Positions 44,378 to 54,631 are shown, counted from the stretch's first letter. The stretch is DNA of 64,000 nucleotides from Dendrolimus kikuchii (GCA_019925095.2 CM034401.1:18632338-18696337); one strand, 5' to 3'. The notes: generated from the sequence alone by a model not told the origin. Translations and numbers: made by a program.

Positions 44378-44387
44378 ATCTTGACCG

Positions 44388-44516
44388 GACAAACATAATG
44401 AAAACCGGACTGTCCGGTTTTTAAACCGGACATCTCGCAGCTCTACCTCTGTCCCATCCTAAGGGCTAGCAAGGCGTTGCCTTCGCCCCTAGTGTTTCAA
44501 ACGTCTAGGCGACGAT
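44388..44516. repeat. CCGGA-rich block and decayed CR1-like tail
   Basis: 44388-44430 repeats ACCGGAC words (AAAACCGGACTGTCCGG, TTTAAACCGGAC). 44454-44516 has AGCAAGGCGTTGCC, CAAACGTCTAGGCGACG, a poor match to CR1/Zenon tails. Confidence 0.4.
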
Positions 44517-45930
44517 GCCTAATAGCTACGGATCCTTATAAAGGTTTATAAAATTTTCACAAATTTTACATAATAAGGGTTGTTGAACTTCAAATGTCTA
44601 CTTGGAGGATGTTTAATCCTGAATGAAGTATTGCAGGTATGCCTAATTTTAACTTCCTAGACGAAACATAAGTAGTCTTCCTTCCAACTTGATTATTAAC
44701 CATATTAAAAGAGCAAACAATCGTTTTGAGGCTAATCGAATATTAGCTAAAGTGTTTAACATAGATAAAGCGACTCAAGGACTGCATACAAGCCGCATGA
44801 CAAATCGATTCTGATATCGTATTACTGTTGCACACAACCATGTTTAGACAGGGCTGTCTGTTTGTCACTTATAACACGTAGTCTAGGATAGTACTCACGT
44901 ATGTACCTGTAGGTATTTGGAGTAGTATGAGTGTAGCTCTGTTTTCCTTCAGCTTTTTCTAATTATTTGAGACCGGCACAATATGTCTTTCCGTCCATAC
45001 TCCTCTATTCTGGCATACGTCCTCTGTCATACCACAAATCACCATATCATAGAGTATGAATATACTGTAACGTGGAAAGATCACATAAAACTTCTAAAAT
45101 GTTCACAGCCGTCATATCCTTAACACTGCAGAAAAACGCAAATAATTGTATGGCCATGTCTTACGGAAACCGATAAGTAACCTTGGTAAATTACCTTACA
45201 GTTAAATAAGACCGACACAAGAAAAGCTATCTTAACGCTATAAGATTATCTTAGCTTCTTAGTTTCTTAATCAGCGTTATCGAATACCCTATAAATTGGA
45301 AAAGAAAATATAGATGTAGGATAGTGCAAACTGTAATTCTCGTGGCCTCTGCCTACGCCGACAGAATCCCTCCTGTCAGTGTAAGAAACACACGTAGGGA
45401 ACACTGGGATTTTTTAGTGGGGATAACGGCTTGACCAGGAAGTCCAGCACTATCCCATTTCATATCTCCGAGCATTGACTGCACTTTAATTGAAACACAA
45501 ACGTAAAAATTATGCCTCATACAAACAAATTCAATAACAATCCTAATTATACTCACTAATTTTCCGTTTTCATTATTTATTTATATTTTTCAAATTATTT
45601 TCTACTACTTTTCATTGACAGTGATTTGGCGATCAGAATGAAGATCGAAATAGCACATCACAATAAATAAAACGGCGTTCAATATCGTCAAATGGTATTT
45701 CTAGAAATTTATTTTAAAATTAAATTTTTAATGGAGATTATTTGTCCATTAAAACTTAAACAATTTGAGTTCTAATGATAAATTACGTGACAGAATATTA
45801 CTCGGTGCTAACCTCCGCAGAAATAATTATATATGTACGTAAATACATAATAATATACACGTGTGAACAATAAACTTTATTTATGATATAAACTACATTT
45901 GCGTGGCAACCATAAAAATGCAATACAACG
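44517..45930. other. sequence with one dispersed repeat
   Basis: 44945-45075 matches 19009-19085 (see there). The rest is unassigned. Confidence 0.4.
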
Positions 45931-45934
45931 TATC

Positions 45935-46390
45935 GGTACCAATCAGAGATTAGAGAAGGTCGTCGTCAACCAACCGTTGTCCAAAAGTTATATCCCGATG
46001 CGCTTTCTTCATCCAGTCTCTACGAGCGACCTTGCGCAGGCTATTGTTCCACCAGGCTAGAGATCGTCCAACATAAGGTTTATCGAACTCTACTCGGTCA
46101 GCTCTATCAGCTATCAGGCGGCAGTCATGACTGGCTCATTACTACCTAAACTTTCATATCTTGCGATCTATGCCACTAATCTTAGTTTCTTTACGATTAT
46201 TTACCTTTCGGATTTTGTCCACTAGAGACATGTCCAACATAGTTCGCTCGATGGTCCGAGCGACCTTCAGTTTGTGAACTAGTCTCACAATCAGAGTCCA
46301 TATCTGACCGCCGTACGTCATGACGGATAGGACGTACTTTTCGCAGGACTTCATCTTCAAGCATTGCGGGATAGTCGACGTCAAGACCCA
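45935..46390 (-). pseudogene. RTE-like LINE, reverse transcriptase C-terminal region, degenerate
   Basis: The minus strand encodes VLSVMTYGGQIWTLIVRLVH, KLKVARTIERTMLDMSLVDK and IRKVNNRKETK, recognisable as the post-RT segment of lepidopteran RTE-like LINEs (the family reads MTYGAETW with GLVHK and MERAMLG at these points). A second frame overlaps (46391-46197), showing frameshifts, and stops follow at 46154. It lacks endonuclease, catalytic RT and tail, so it is inactive. Confidence 0.7.
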
Positions 46391-46572
46391 AAAGAAATTT
46401 CCGAATAGTATAGAGAATACAATTTACTTTATTGTAATTTTAAAATCAATAACATTAATATTCAAGTACAATCATCGATCTTATCCACCATGGCGATTTC
46501 TTCCAGACCTTTGGATGTAATATAAGTAAGACAATAAAAGTTGCTAGTATACCGTCCATGCCAATTTAAAAG

Positions 46573-46766
46573 GATTAAATTCCGAGTTCGATTCCTGGTA
46601 TGGTAAATTTTGAAAACGAATTTTCTCCGTTATTTACTATGGTCTGGGTGCCCGGGATCGGTCCCAGAGAATTCCTTTGTGTATTACTCATAACACAACA
46701 TAAGTGTAACTTGATTATTTGGTCATATACAATAAGTGAATTTGTCTGCTGATTATTAGTATTATT
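46573..46766 (+). mobile_element. tRNA-derived SINE family B, head-truncated
   Basis: Starts just before GAGTTCGATTCCTGG (B box), then GGTAAATTTTGAAAACG, TTTACTATGGTCTGGGTG, CCCAGAGAATTC and ATTAGTATTATT tail. Confidence 0.65.
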
Positions 46767-46908
46767 TAAAGGAGAATTAATTTGCAACTTAGATTTTTAG
46801 TCTACCATATCTTTACGAAGCAGGAGATTATTAAATTATATAATTTAAAAACGCCGCCGTTTCTACCAAGATTACAGCCAAATTACTCTTTCTAGAATAT
46901 TACGTTCC

Positions 46909-47036
46909 TGTAATGTTACTTTATATTTTAAATAAAACCACATTTCACTAATTATATTGTGTGTATTAATCTCCATGTTCTTTGATTGCCCCCTCTGCCG
47001 GTGTTGCCACATCTATCTCTAAAATACAACCTTACA
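46909..47036 (-). repeat. 3' LTR of the Ty3/Gypsy element
   Basis: 128 bp, TGTAATG at its left end and CCTTACA at its right end on the plus strand. Identical to the other LTR except position 17. Confidence 0.95.
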
Positions 47037-47047
47037 CCTTCCCTCTT
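47037..47047 (-). promoter_or_regulatory. polypurine tract
   Basis: On the minus strand AAGAGGGAAGG lies directly upstream of the 3' LTR, the expected site for plus-strand DNA priming by RNase H cutting. Confidence 0.8.
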
Positions 47048-47086
47048 AAGATTCAAATACATACTTATATAATAATACAAATCAAC

Positions 47087-50000
47087 TTATGTTTGAAATC
47101 TTTTGGGTACTTTTATATTTGAACGGTCCCTCAATATGTAATTGTTATTACCATTATTGTTATAATTATTAATATTAAAATCATTTGAAATAGTTTCTGG
47201 ATTAGAGTTACTCATAGGTATTTTATAACCGTTAAGAATTGACTTACAATTTATGTTACACTTACATAAACAAGATGCATTGTTTTTCTCATTTCCATTT
47301 TTCCCTACCCACAGTTTAATAAACTTTCTATTTCTTCTAACACATTGACCATCTTGTGTTCTCACTAGATAACTGCGAGGTTCTTTTAAAAGTTTAACTA
47401 TTTGTCCTGGCTTCCACATTTTCTTTTCACAATCATATAACATAACTTTATCCTTAGCTGCTAATTGTACCAAAGGTTTTGCATTTCTATCAAAATAATA
47501 TTTCTGTACAGTCTTTCTACACAACTGATTGTTATTAACATTTTTATTCAATTTAGGTTTTAATTGATACCTAATACAAGGTATTCTAGTTTTAATGCTT
47601 TTATTTAATAAAAGTTGAGCAGGAGAATATTCCATGTTATGTAACACTGTGTTTCTGTAATTCATTAATGCCAAACTTATATCAGTTTTACTTTCAACAC
47701 ATTTTCTTAACATATTTTTACAAATTGCTACTCCTTTCTCTGCTAACCCATTTGATTGTGGGTATCTTGGACTTGAAAAAATACATTCAAAACCCCAATC
47801 TTTAGCAAATTGTAAAAACATGCTGCTATTAAATGGCATATTATCAGCTTGTAACTTATCTGGAATTCCAAACCTACTAAATATTGATTTTAAAATACTA
47901 ATAATTGTGGAGGCTTCCTTAGTGTGCAAAAATGCTAATTCTATCCAATTGCTGTATGCATCAATTAATGCCAGATAATCCTTATTATTAAAAGTAAAGA
48001 TGTCACAAGCCACTCTTTCCCATGCCCGTTGAGGGATTGGGTGTTGTAACAATGGTTCTTTACTATTAATATAGCTGAATTTTAAACATATACTACATTT
48101 TTGTATAAATTGCTCAATGTCTTGTGACATCCCTTTCCAATACAAACAATCTCTAGCTCTACGTTTACACTTATTTATGCCTAAGTGTCCTTCATGTATC
48201 ATATCTAACATACTTTTTTGTAAAGATATAGGTACAATAATTTTCCCATTAAAGACTAACATATCTGAATCTAATTTAATGTGATCTTTTAATTTATAAT
48301 AGTGTTTTAAATCACCTTCTAACTTATTATAATCTGGCCAATCATTTTCAACAAAACTCTTTACCTGTGATAATATTCTATCATTTTCTATGGCTTTCAC
48401 ATATTCATATTTTTTTTCCTCGGTTAATAACACCTTTTGTTTAATATTATGTATAATTTTCACATCAGTATTTCCTGTAACAGAATCATGATTTGTCAAA
48501 AAGGCACGTGATAAAAAATCTGCGATATATAACTGACTACCTGGAACATATCCTACATGTAAATCATAACCTACTATTTTCAATAATAATCTTTGTAGTC
48601 TAGGAGACACATCACTTAAACTTTTTTTAAATATAGACTCCAATGGTCTATGGTCACTCTGAATTCTTATCTTTCTTCCATAAATAAAATAATGAAATTT
48701 TTCAACTCCAAATGCAATTGCCAAAAGCTCTTTTTCTATTTGCGAATACATTTTTTCTGATTTGCTTAAACTTCGTGATACAAATCCAATAGGATGATTA
48801 TTTTGCAACAAACATGCCCCTAAACCATCTTTACTAGCATCACATTGAATTACTATTTCTTTGTTACAATCAAAATATTGTAAAACTGGAGCTTTAGTTA
48901 TTATATTTTTTAGATAGTTTAATGAATCATTGTGTACTTTAGCCCATGTCCATGGAATATATTTACATGTTAAATTTCTTAAAGGCGCTGTAATTTTAGA
49001 CATGTTTGGTATAAACTTAGCTAAAAACTTAGTCATTCCTAAAAATCTTAATAACTCTGTCTTATTTTCTGGAGTCTTAAAATTATTTATAGCTTGTATA
49101 AATGCCTGATCTGGTTTGATTCCCTCACAAGAAAAAACTTGCCCCATATATTTTACAGAAGTTTGCCTGAACTGTAATTTATCTTGATTGAATTTGATTT
49201 TATATTTTTGAGCTACTTGAAGGACACTCAATAAATTTTTATCATGTTCTTCAAGTGTAGACCCTGAAATTATTAAATCATCACAATAAATACCTACGCC
49301 AGGTAAGTCTCCAAATAATTCATAATTCATTTTCTGATACACTTCTGGGGCAGACGTTAACCCTTGTGCTAATCTTAAAAATTTGTACCTTCCAAACGGT
49401 GTATTAAATGTTGTCAATTCTGTACTTTCTTCATCTAATTCTACTTGTAGATAACCATCTTTCATATCCATCACTGTGAAGTACTTTTTCCCATTTAATT
49501 TTGCTGCTATTGTCTCAGCCGTTGGAATAGGAAAATATTCTCTTCGAATAGCTTCATTTAATTTTGTTGGATCTATACATAATCTTAAGTCTCCATTCTT
49601 TTTGGATGTTATAACTATGGAATTTACCCAATCTGTTGGTCCTTCAACTTTAGCAATTATTTTCATTTCTTCCAATTCATTTAATTTCTCTTTTAATTTG
49701 TCTTGAATGGCTATAGGTACATTTCTTGGCCGATGAATGTATGGAATATTATCTTCTTTCAGCTGTATTTTATACTTTTTTGGATATTTTCCTAATCCTT
49801 GAAAAACCTCAGAGAATTTTTCTAATAAATTTTGTTTTGTTGTTATGACATTTATGTTCTTAATAATTTCTAATTTTATGCAACTTTGCAATCCTAATAT
49901 TGGAACTGATTTCATATCAACAATGTAAAAGTAAATATAATATTGAAAGTTATTGTATTCACACATAATTTTAACTTTGCCAAGTGGCTTTATTTCAGTC

Positions 50001-51040
50001 CCACCAAAAGCAACAAGAACTGTATTAGTATTTTCTAAAATTAAATCTTCTTGCTTGATCTTTTCATAAATCTCATATGGTAATATGTTGGATTCCGCAC
50101 CTGTATCAATTTTAAACAAAACTTTTTCCTTACTATTCAATATCAGTGTTTTGTACCAAGCTTTACTATTATTTTGACTAATGGAAAATATCTTTGAGAC
50201 ATCATCCTCCTCATTTTCATGTTCTTCTATAATTTCATCAAAATTTCTAAAATTTGAATTTGCTCTTGTTCTACACATTTTTTTAAAATGGCCCATACGA
50301 CCACAATTGTCACATTTCTTTTTATAGGCAAAACATGCATTAATTTGGTGTGAAGACCCACATCTCCCGCACTTTTTAATTATTTTTTCTTTTCTTTGAC
50401 CATCAAACACTGGTTTTTTATTTACCATATCCACAAATTCTGAGGACGTTGTATTTATTTCCTGCAACTGAGCCACTGTGGACTCAGCCGCTTTTCCCAT
50501 ATAAATTGCGTTTTGTAAGGTTAACGTTGATTCTCTTAATAAACGTTCGCGTAAGTTTACACAATTTACCCCCAGTACAATTCTATCTCTGACCATTTCG
50601 TCTGGATCTTTATAATTGCACGATTTAATTGCGGTCTTCAACTCTGTTACGAAGTCGTCAAATGCTTGCCCTGATTTTTGTATTATTTTGTTGAATTTAT
50701 AACGTTCGAATATTATATTGCACGTAGGTTTAAAATGTTCTTCAAAAGTCACAATGATCTTCGCCAAAGTTTCTTTTCTCGATGATTCAAAATTGTTGTA
50801 AATTTCTAAGCAGTCCTCACCAATCAAATTCAAAAATAAAGCTATTTTCCTTTTTTCACTTATATTTTCATTGTTATTTGATGCTTCAATATAAATATCA
50901 AATTGTTGTTTAAACCGTAACCACTCATTGTATTTGTTAGGCACTGCTAAATTTATAGCATTCGGTACCCTAAATCCACTCATTATCACTTCTCTTATTA
51001 TATGTACTCTGTGTTGATAACTAAACACACCTGACACCAT
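47087..51040 (-). CDS. gag-pol: Gag-Pol polyprotein of Ty3/Gypsy retrotransposon
   Basis: The ORF has 1317 codons with no internal stop. Gag-like capsid region about residues 20-210; two zinc knuckles, C224-C227-H231-C236 (CX2CX3HX4C) and C243-C246-H251-C256 (CX2CX4HX4C); aspartic protease with DTG at 312-314; reverse transcriptase about 440-640 with D525 and YCDD at 585-588; RNase H about 725-845 with D734, E769/E771, D796 and D841; integrase with H949, H952, C982, C985 and the catalytic D1013, D1066, E1101; a basic C-terminal domain to about 1245. All catalytic residues I can check are present, and gag and pol share one frame, so no frameshift is needed. Met1 lies on the LTR/primer-site junction; Met20 (50983) is an equally plausible start and begins the conserved Gag. 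The last ~70 residues are Asn-rich. Confidence 0.95.
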   Translation of the reverse strand: MVSGVFSYQHRVHIIREVIMSGFRVPNAINLAVPNKYNEWLRFKQQFDIYIEASNNNENISEKRKIALFLNLIGEDCLEIYNNFESSRKETLAKIIVTFEEHFKPTCNIIFERYKFNKIIQKSGQAFDDFVTELKTAIKSCNYKDPDEMVRDRIVLGVNCVNLRERLLRESTLTLQNAIYMGKAAESTVAQLQEINTTSSEFVDMVNKKPVFDGQRKEKIIKKCGRCGSSHQINACFAYKKKCDNCGRMGHFKKMCRTRANSNFRNFDEIIEEHENEEDDVSKIFSISQNNSKAWYKTLILNSKEKVLFKIDTGAESNILPYEIYEKIKQEDLILENTNTVLVAFGGTEIKPLGKVKIMCEYNNFQYYIYFYIVDMKSVPILGLQSCIKLEIIKNINVITTKQNLLEKFSEVFQGLGKYPKKYKIQLKEDNIPYIHRPRNVPIAIQDKLKEKLNELEEMKIIAKVEGPTDWVNSIVITSKKNGDLRLCIDPTKLNEAIRREYFPIPTAETIAAKLNGKKYFTVMDMKDGYLQVELDEESTELTTFNTPFGRYKFLRLAQGLTSAPEVYQKMNYELFGDLPGVGIYCDDLIISGSTLEEHDKNLLSVLQVAQKYKIKFNQDKLQFRQTSVKYMGQVFSCEGIKPDQAFIQAINNFKTPENKTELLRFLGMTKFLAKFIPNMSKITAPLRNLTCKYIPWTWAKVHNDSLNYLKNIITKAPVLQYFDCNKEIVIQCDASKDGLGACLLQNNHPIGFVSRSLSKSEKMYSQIEKELLAIAFGVEKFHYFIYGRKIRIQSDHRPLESIFKKSLSDVSPRLQRLLLKIVGYDLHVGYVPGSQLYIADFLSRAFLTNHDSVTGNTDVKIIHNIKQKVLLTEEKKYEYVKAIENDRILSQVKSFVENDWPDYNKLEGDLKHYYKLKDHIKLDSDMLVFNGKIIVPISLQKSMLDMIHEGHLGINKCKRRARDCLYWKGMSQDIEQFIQKCSICLKFSYINSKEPLLQHPIPQRAWERVACDIFTFNNKDYLALIDAYSNWIELAFLHTKEASTIISILKSIFSRFGIPDKLQADNMPFNSSMFLQFAKDWGFECIFSSPRYPQSNGLAEKGVAICKNMLRKCVESKTDISLALMNYRNTVLHNMEYSPAQLLLNKSIKTRIPCIRYQLKPKLNKNVNNNQLCRKTVQKYYFDRNAKPLVQLAAKDKVMLYDCEKKMWKPGQIVKLLKEPRSYLVRTQDGQCVRRNRKFIKLWVGKNGNEKNNASCLCKCNINCKSILNGYKIPMSNSNPETISNDFNINNYNNNGNNNYILRDRSNIKVPKRFQT
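51022..51039 (-). promoter_or_regulatory. primer-binding site
   Basis: Immediately after the 5' LTR the minus strand reads TGGTGTCAGGTGTG. TGG pairs with the CCA end of a tRNA; the first nine bases resemble the complement of insect Leu-tRNA 3' ends. The exact tRNA is uncertain. Confidence 0.65.
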
Positions 51041-51167
51041 GTAATGTTACTTTATGTTTTAAATAAAACCACATTTCACTAATTATATTGTGTGTATTAA
51101 TCTCCATGTTCTTTGATTGCCCCCTCTGCCGGTGTTGCCACATCTATCTCTAAAATACAACCTTACA
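51040..51167 (-). repeat. 5' LTR of the Ty3/Gypsy element
   Basis: 128 bp, carrying the promoter and the transcription start of the element by family knowledge. One base differs from the 3' LTR. Confidence 0.95.
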
Positions 51168-51172
51168 GTTCC

Positions 51173-51519
51173 ACTGAATAGAATAACAATAACAGAATAA
51201 AGATTGTATGCGTAGTCTGTCTGTATATATACACACACACATATACGGTTGTCTGCCGGATAAGATGTTTATCCGTCATCCAGCTGGCAGATATGGCTTT
51301 CGATAGACTGATTCGCTGTTCAACTGAGCATTAAAGTAATTTACTCATGCAAGATTAATAGTCAGTGACGTCGTACCATTAAATTTCTAAAAATAAGTTA
51401 ATTTTGTAGTCGTATGAGATAAATAACAGATTGCAATAAAAGTAATTTGTCAGACAAGAGCGTTTCAGTCCACACACATTGAAGGGCTCCACAGAGGTGG
51501 TGAACATCTACTTTTTTTA
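51173..51519. other. sequence with nothing recognised
   Basis: Includes a short TATATACACACACACATATAC microsatellite at about 51226-51246. Confidence 0.4.
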
Positions 51520-51958
51520 TTTATCTATATTAAAAATTTACATCATATATACAAATAAGGCATCACTTAAACCTATGAGGTTTGCGTGTGATACAACACA
51601 CCCTCGCAATTTCAAATTTTAGGAAAAAATAAAAATAAAAACTTGTACATCCATACTCACATGTAACTAGTCGCATCGCATGCGCAGATAATATGCGTAG
51701 TCACGAACGTTCATACAAATAGGCTGTCACTGCAATTTTTCTAAATAATAGTTTTTTTAATTTCCGTTTTATATTTTTGTCATTTAAAGATTCTCTTAGT
51801 GAAATGGGCAATTGATTAATTAATTTGGGTATTATGTAGTTTGTAGTGTTCTTGCCATAGTGGTTATTGTTACTGTTATTGTTATTTGAAAGCTGAAACA
51901 CTTTTGTTAGGTACCTTATTGGATCATATCGCACGCTTAGTCCACTCTCACTATGCAA
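51520..51958 (-). pseudogene. non-LTR reverse transcriptase C-terminus and 3' UTR, family J
   Basis: The minus strand encodes 85 residues ending the protein: LSVRYDPIRYLTKVFQLS, YGKNTTNYIIPKLINQLPIS and NDKNIKRKLKKLLFRK. This YG-x-IP-NQLP pattern is typical of the far C-terminus of CR1/L2-like LINE proteins. Its 3' UTR continues GAGGGTGTGTTGTATCACAC, AACCTCATAGGTTTAAGTG and ATGCCTTATTTG; the last words recur on the plus strand at 56545-56610. Upstream catalytic parts are missing. An internal AAC/AAT run has expanded to an Asn stretch. Confidence 0.65.
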
Positions 51959-52081
51959 AAATTTGTTAAATCATTTTTAATGCCACCTATCGTAAAACAT
52001 GAAAAGTCGGGTAATAGCGCTAATCCTGCTTTAAAAGTAACTGAAATATCTACTAGAAGGCATTGTAATAATGCTGATATT

Positions 52082-52313
52082 GAAAGAATACAATTTCTTG
52101 CCCGTCTGGATAGCTATCACCCCTGCTCTAGTGTATGCCGCTATAACAACCTTGAGTTGCGTTCCGGCATTAGTGGCTATGTCCCAGTCTCCCTTTAAAG
52201 AGCGGCAGTACATTAGTAGCACCTACATGTGTTACAAATTTCAATAGGCCATGAAAACTGCTTTCCGTCAGGTGGGCTGTCTGCCTGTATGCTGAAGTCA
52301 TGCAATAAAGAAA
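52082..52313 (+). mobile_element. SINE family A copy with 5' internal deletion
   Basis: GAAAGAATACAATTTCTTG is joined directly to CCCGTCTGGATAGCTATC, skipping about 70 bp including GTCGTAAGAGGCGAC. Ends CATGCAATAAAGAAAT. Confidence 0.75.
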
Positions 52314-52709
52314 TACTAATACACTTGCTCAGCATGTTAGGTTAACCAGACTTTAGGTCAGTTGACCTTAACCAACAAAAATATTGGAAGCCCATTGATT
52401 ATTTTTGATTGAAATAGCCGCATTATTAATATATTATCATCAATTTATTTCAATGAATAAATAAGCAGACACCCAGTTCCCTTTAAGATCGAACAACGGA
52501 TACATAAACAGTGGCATCGGCCGTCCACAACGTCGGCGACGTATTCAATATGCATTGAATATTGCTCATACGAATTACAATAACTTACGCCTATTTCGGT
52601 GAGGGGCCGTTTCGAATCGGTGTATGGCCACCTTAACTTAGGGCTGTCACTTTAAAATATAATAAAATTTTAATAGCAAATCTATATAACACAAAATCTT
52701 TATAATATA
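52314..52709. other. sequence with nothing recognised
   Basis: No gene or classified repeat. Confidence 0.4.
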
Positions 52710-52875
52710 CACATACATACATACATACATACATAACTTCACGCCAGTTCCCTTGCGGGGTAGGCACGAACAACAGAGTGCCATTTAGTCTTATTCTTAC
52801 ACACCTCACTTGCCTCTTTGACATTCATAACTCTTGTCATGCAAGCTCGCCTGTTCTTAAGGCTCCTGACATCAC
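52710..52875 (-). mobile_element. LINE C-terminal fragment with (TATG)n tail
   Basis: Minus strand shows the RRACMTRVMNVKEA-like end, stop and a (TATG)7-type tail (CATA repeats on the plus strand, 52710-52735). Same family as 54745-55135. Confidence 0.7.
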
Positions 52876-53810
52876 TCATACACAATGACTATATTACAAA
52901 CAATTACAGAAAAAAGAGAACACGGAGTTGATAAAGACTTACACGAAACCAACACAATAGAGACATAACATTATACTAACATAATTATAGAATAGATTAG
53001 AATAACAGATATGAGAGCATAACAAAGCACAATAAACAATTAACTTGTAGACCCCGAAGAGCAAAAAGACAAAGACAAGACTTTTAGTGGTGCAACGTTA
53101 TGAATTTTTTGTGTAGGGTTAAAGTCCAGTAAAAAAAGAATTTTTACAAAATAACATGCATCGAAAAATGTATTATACAAGCTAGTACAACAGTCCTAAA
53201 TGTTGGTAATGCTAGACGAATCAATTAAATTGAATCAATTTTATTGAAAGGCATAGAACTAAAAAGGGACGGCGCTATTCTATGACATTGAATGATTCAA
53301 AATTATCGATCTTATTCATAGAGAATTAGTGTAAGTTTGAACGCTTTTTTAAGAACCATAGATAAGCGTTCAAAGTTACTCTCTATGTATGTAAGTATTT
53401 TTTTTAAATCATGAAAAGCCGTTTTCAATACCCTTGCTCATATTGAAGATATGACTCAAAACTAAACAAATTAACCAATACATTATTTTTTAAAGACTAA
53501 CGTATTGGTTTATTCTGTAAGTAGAGCAGTGGTATTGTTAAAAAAATAGTTAGCTTTGTTTGTTTGTATTTGTTTTCCTTACAACATACGGTAGTTTAAC
53601 ATCCGATATTCGTGCTCAATAAGGATATATATGAGCAATAATCAAGATAAACAACATTAAGAGATTAATTAATCGAGCAAACATTATCGGTAATGCTTGC
53701 CGATAAGTATTCCAGACCGTGTCTAGAAGCATATTGTCTTAGCGTTGCGTTGCGTTCACATGGGTCAGCAAGGCTTAATAAAATAAGTGAAACAGAAAAT
53801 TAATACACAC
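52876..53810. other. AT-rich sequence, nothing recognised
   Basis: No gene or classified repeat. Confidence 0.45.

Positions 53811-53846
<36 letters not shown>
53811..53846. repeat. (AT)n microsatellite
   Basis: A pure AT dinucleotide run of about 36 bp directly before the left arm of the large palindrome. Confidence 0.9.
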
Positions 53847-53848
<2 letters not shown>

Positions 53849-53849
<1 letters not shown>

Positions 53850-54103
53850 ACTTTTAAATTTAATCTAATTTCTGAATGACATTAAATTTTAATTGATTTC
53901 TAAACGACGGGACGAACATCAAATGGTAGGTAGGAATAGTTTCTAAGGGAAAGCGAAATTGTGATTTTTAATATATTTCAAGCATTTTTTTTCATATTTA
54001 CTCACCTTTGAAACCTTCCCTGGACTTCCATGAATAATTCAAAACCAAAATTAGCCAAATCAATGCAGTGGTTCTCGAGTTTTAGCGAGACTAACGAACA
54101 GCA

Positions 54104-54144
<41 letters not shown>

Positions 54145-54164
54145 TTATATATATTATATATATA

Positions 54165-54210
<46 letters not shown>

Positions 54211-54465
54211 TGCTGTTGGTTAGTCTCGCTAAAACTCGAGAACCCCTGCATTGATTTGGCTAATTTTGGTTTTGAATTATTCGTGGAAGTCCAGGGAAGG
54301 TTTCAAAGGTGAGTAAATATGAAAAAAAATGCTTGAAATATAGTAAAAATCACAATTTCGCTTTCCCTTAGAAACGATTCCTACCTACCATTTGATGTTC
54401 GTCCCGTCGTTTAGAAATCAATTAAATTTTAAAGTCATTCAGAAATTAGATTAAATTTAAAAGTG
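53849..54465. repeat. 617-bp near-perfect palindrome with (TA)n centre
   Basis: Left arm 53849-54108 and right arm 54206-54465 are each 260 bp and align as reverse complements without gaps and with 7 mismatches by eye (~97%). The 97-bp spacer is TA-rich and self-complementary. The inner ends read CTCGAGTTTTAGCGAGACTA then CAGCAATTTATA, the end of a known type of insect dispersed repeat. A 74-codon frame across the loop is an artefact of the TA run. Confidence 0.9.
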
Positions 54466-54631
54466 AAGTTTTTTTCATTTTTTTGTTTTTGTTTTGAATG
54501 TCAAACGTTTGATGTTCGTTTCGGTTAAGTTTTGACCACATTTTTTACTAAAGTTGAAACATTCTGCAATTATCATTCAGCTTTTTTATTTATTGATTTT
54601 GAGGCGCTACGAAGTTTACAGGGTCAGCTAG
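54466..54631 (+). mobile_element. Helitron-like 3' end beside the palindrome
   Basis: Ends GAGGCGCTACGAAGTTTACA, GGGTCAG and CTAG (54628-54631) before T, like the element at 4340-4992. The palindrome may lie within this element; its 5' end was not located. Confidence 0.45.

Larger units (their letters stand above)
46904..51172 (-). mobile_element. complete Ty3/Gypsy LTR retrotransposon (Mag-like), 4259 bp plus target duplication
   Basis: The element spans 46909-51167 and reads on the minus strand, antisense to the host CELF gene. It has two 128-bp LTRs beginning TG and ending CA, a 5-bp target duplication GTTCC (46904-46908 and 51168-51172), a primer-binding site next to the 5' LTR, one long gag-pol ORF and a purine tract before the 3' LTR. 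The LTRs differ at a single base (46925 A, 51056 G). There is no env gene. The mag-type placement rests on small LTRs, two zinc knuckles and gag-pol in one frame; it is an inference. Confidence 0.95.

Noticed and set aside
47087..51040. Endogenous retrovirus with envelope
   Set aside because: The ORF ends about 50 bp before the 3' LTR and no env frame, signal peptide or membrane segment is present, so it is a plain LTR retrotransposon.
54030..54254. 74-codon ORF with a Tyr/Ile-rich run
   Set aside because: It reads straight through the (TA)n loop of the palindrome and the arms; composition explains it.
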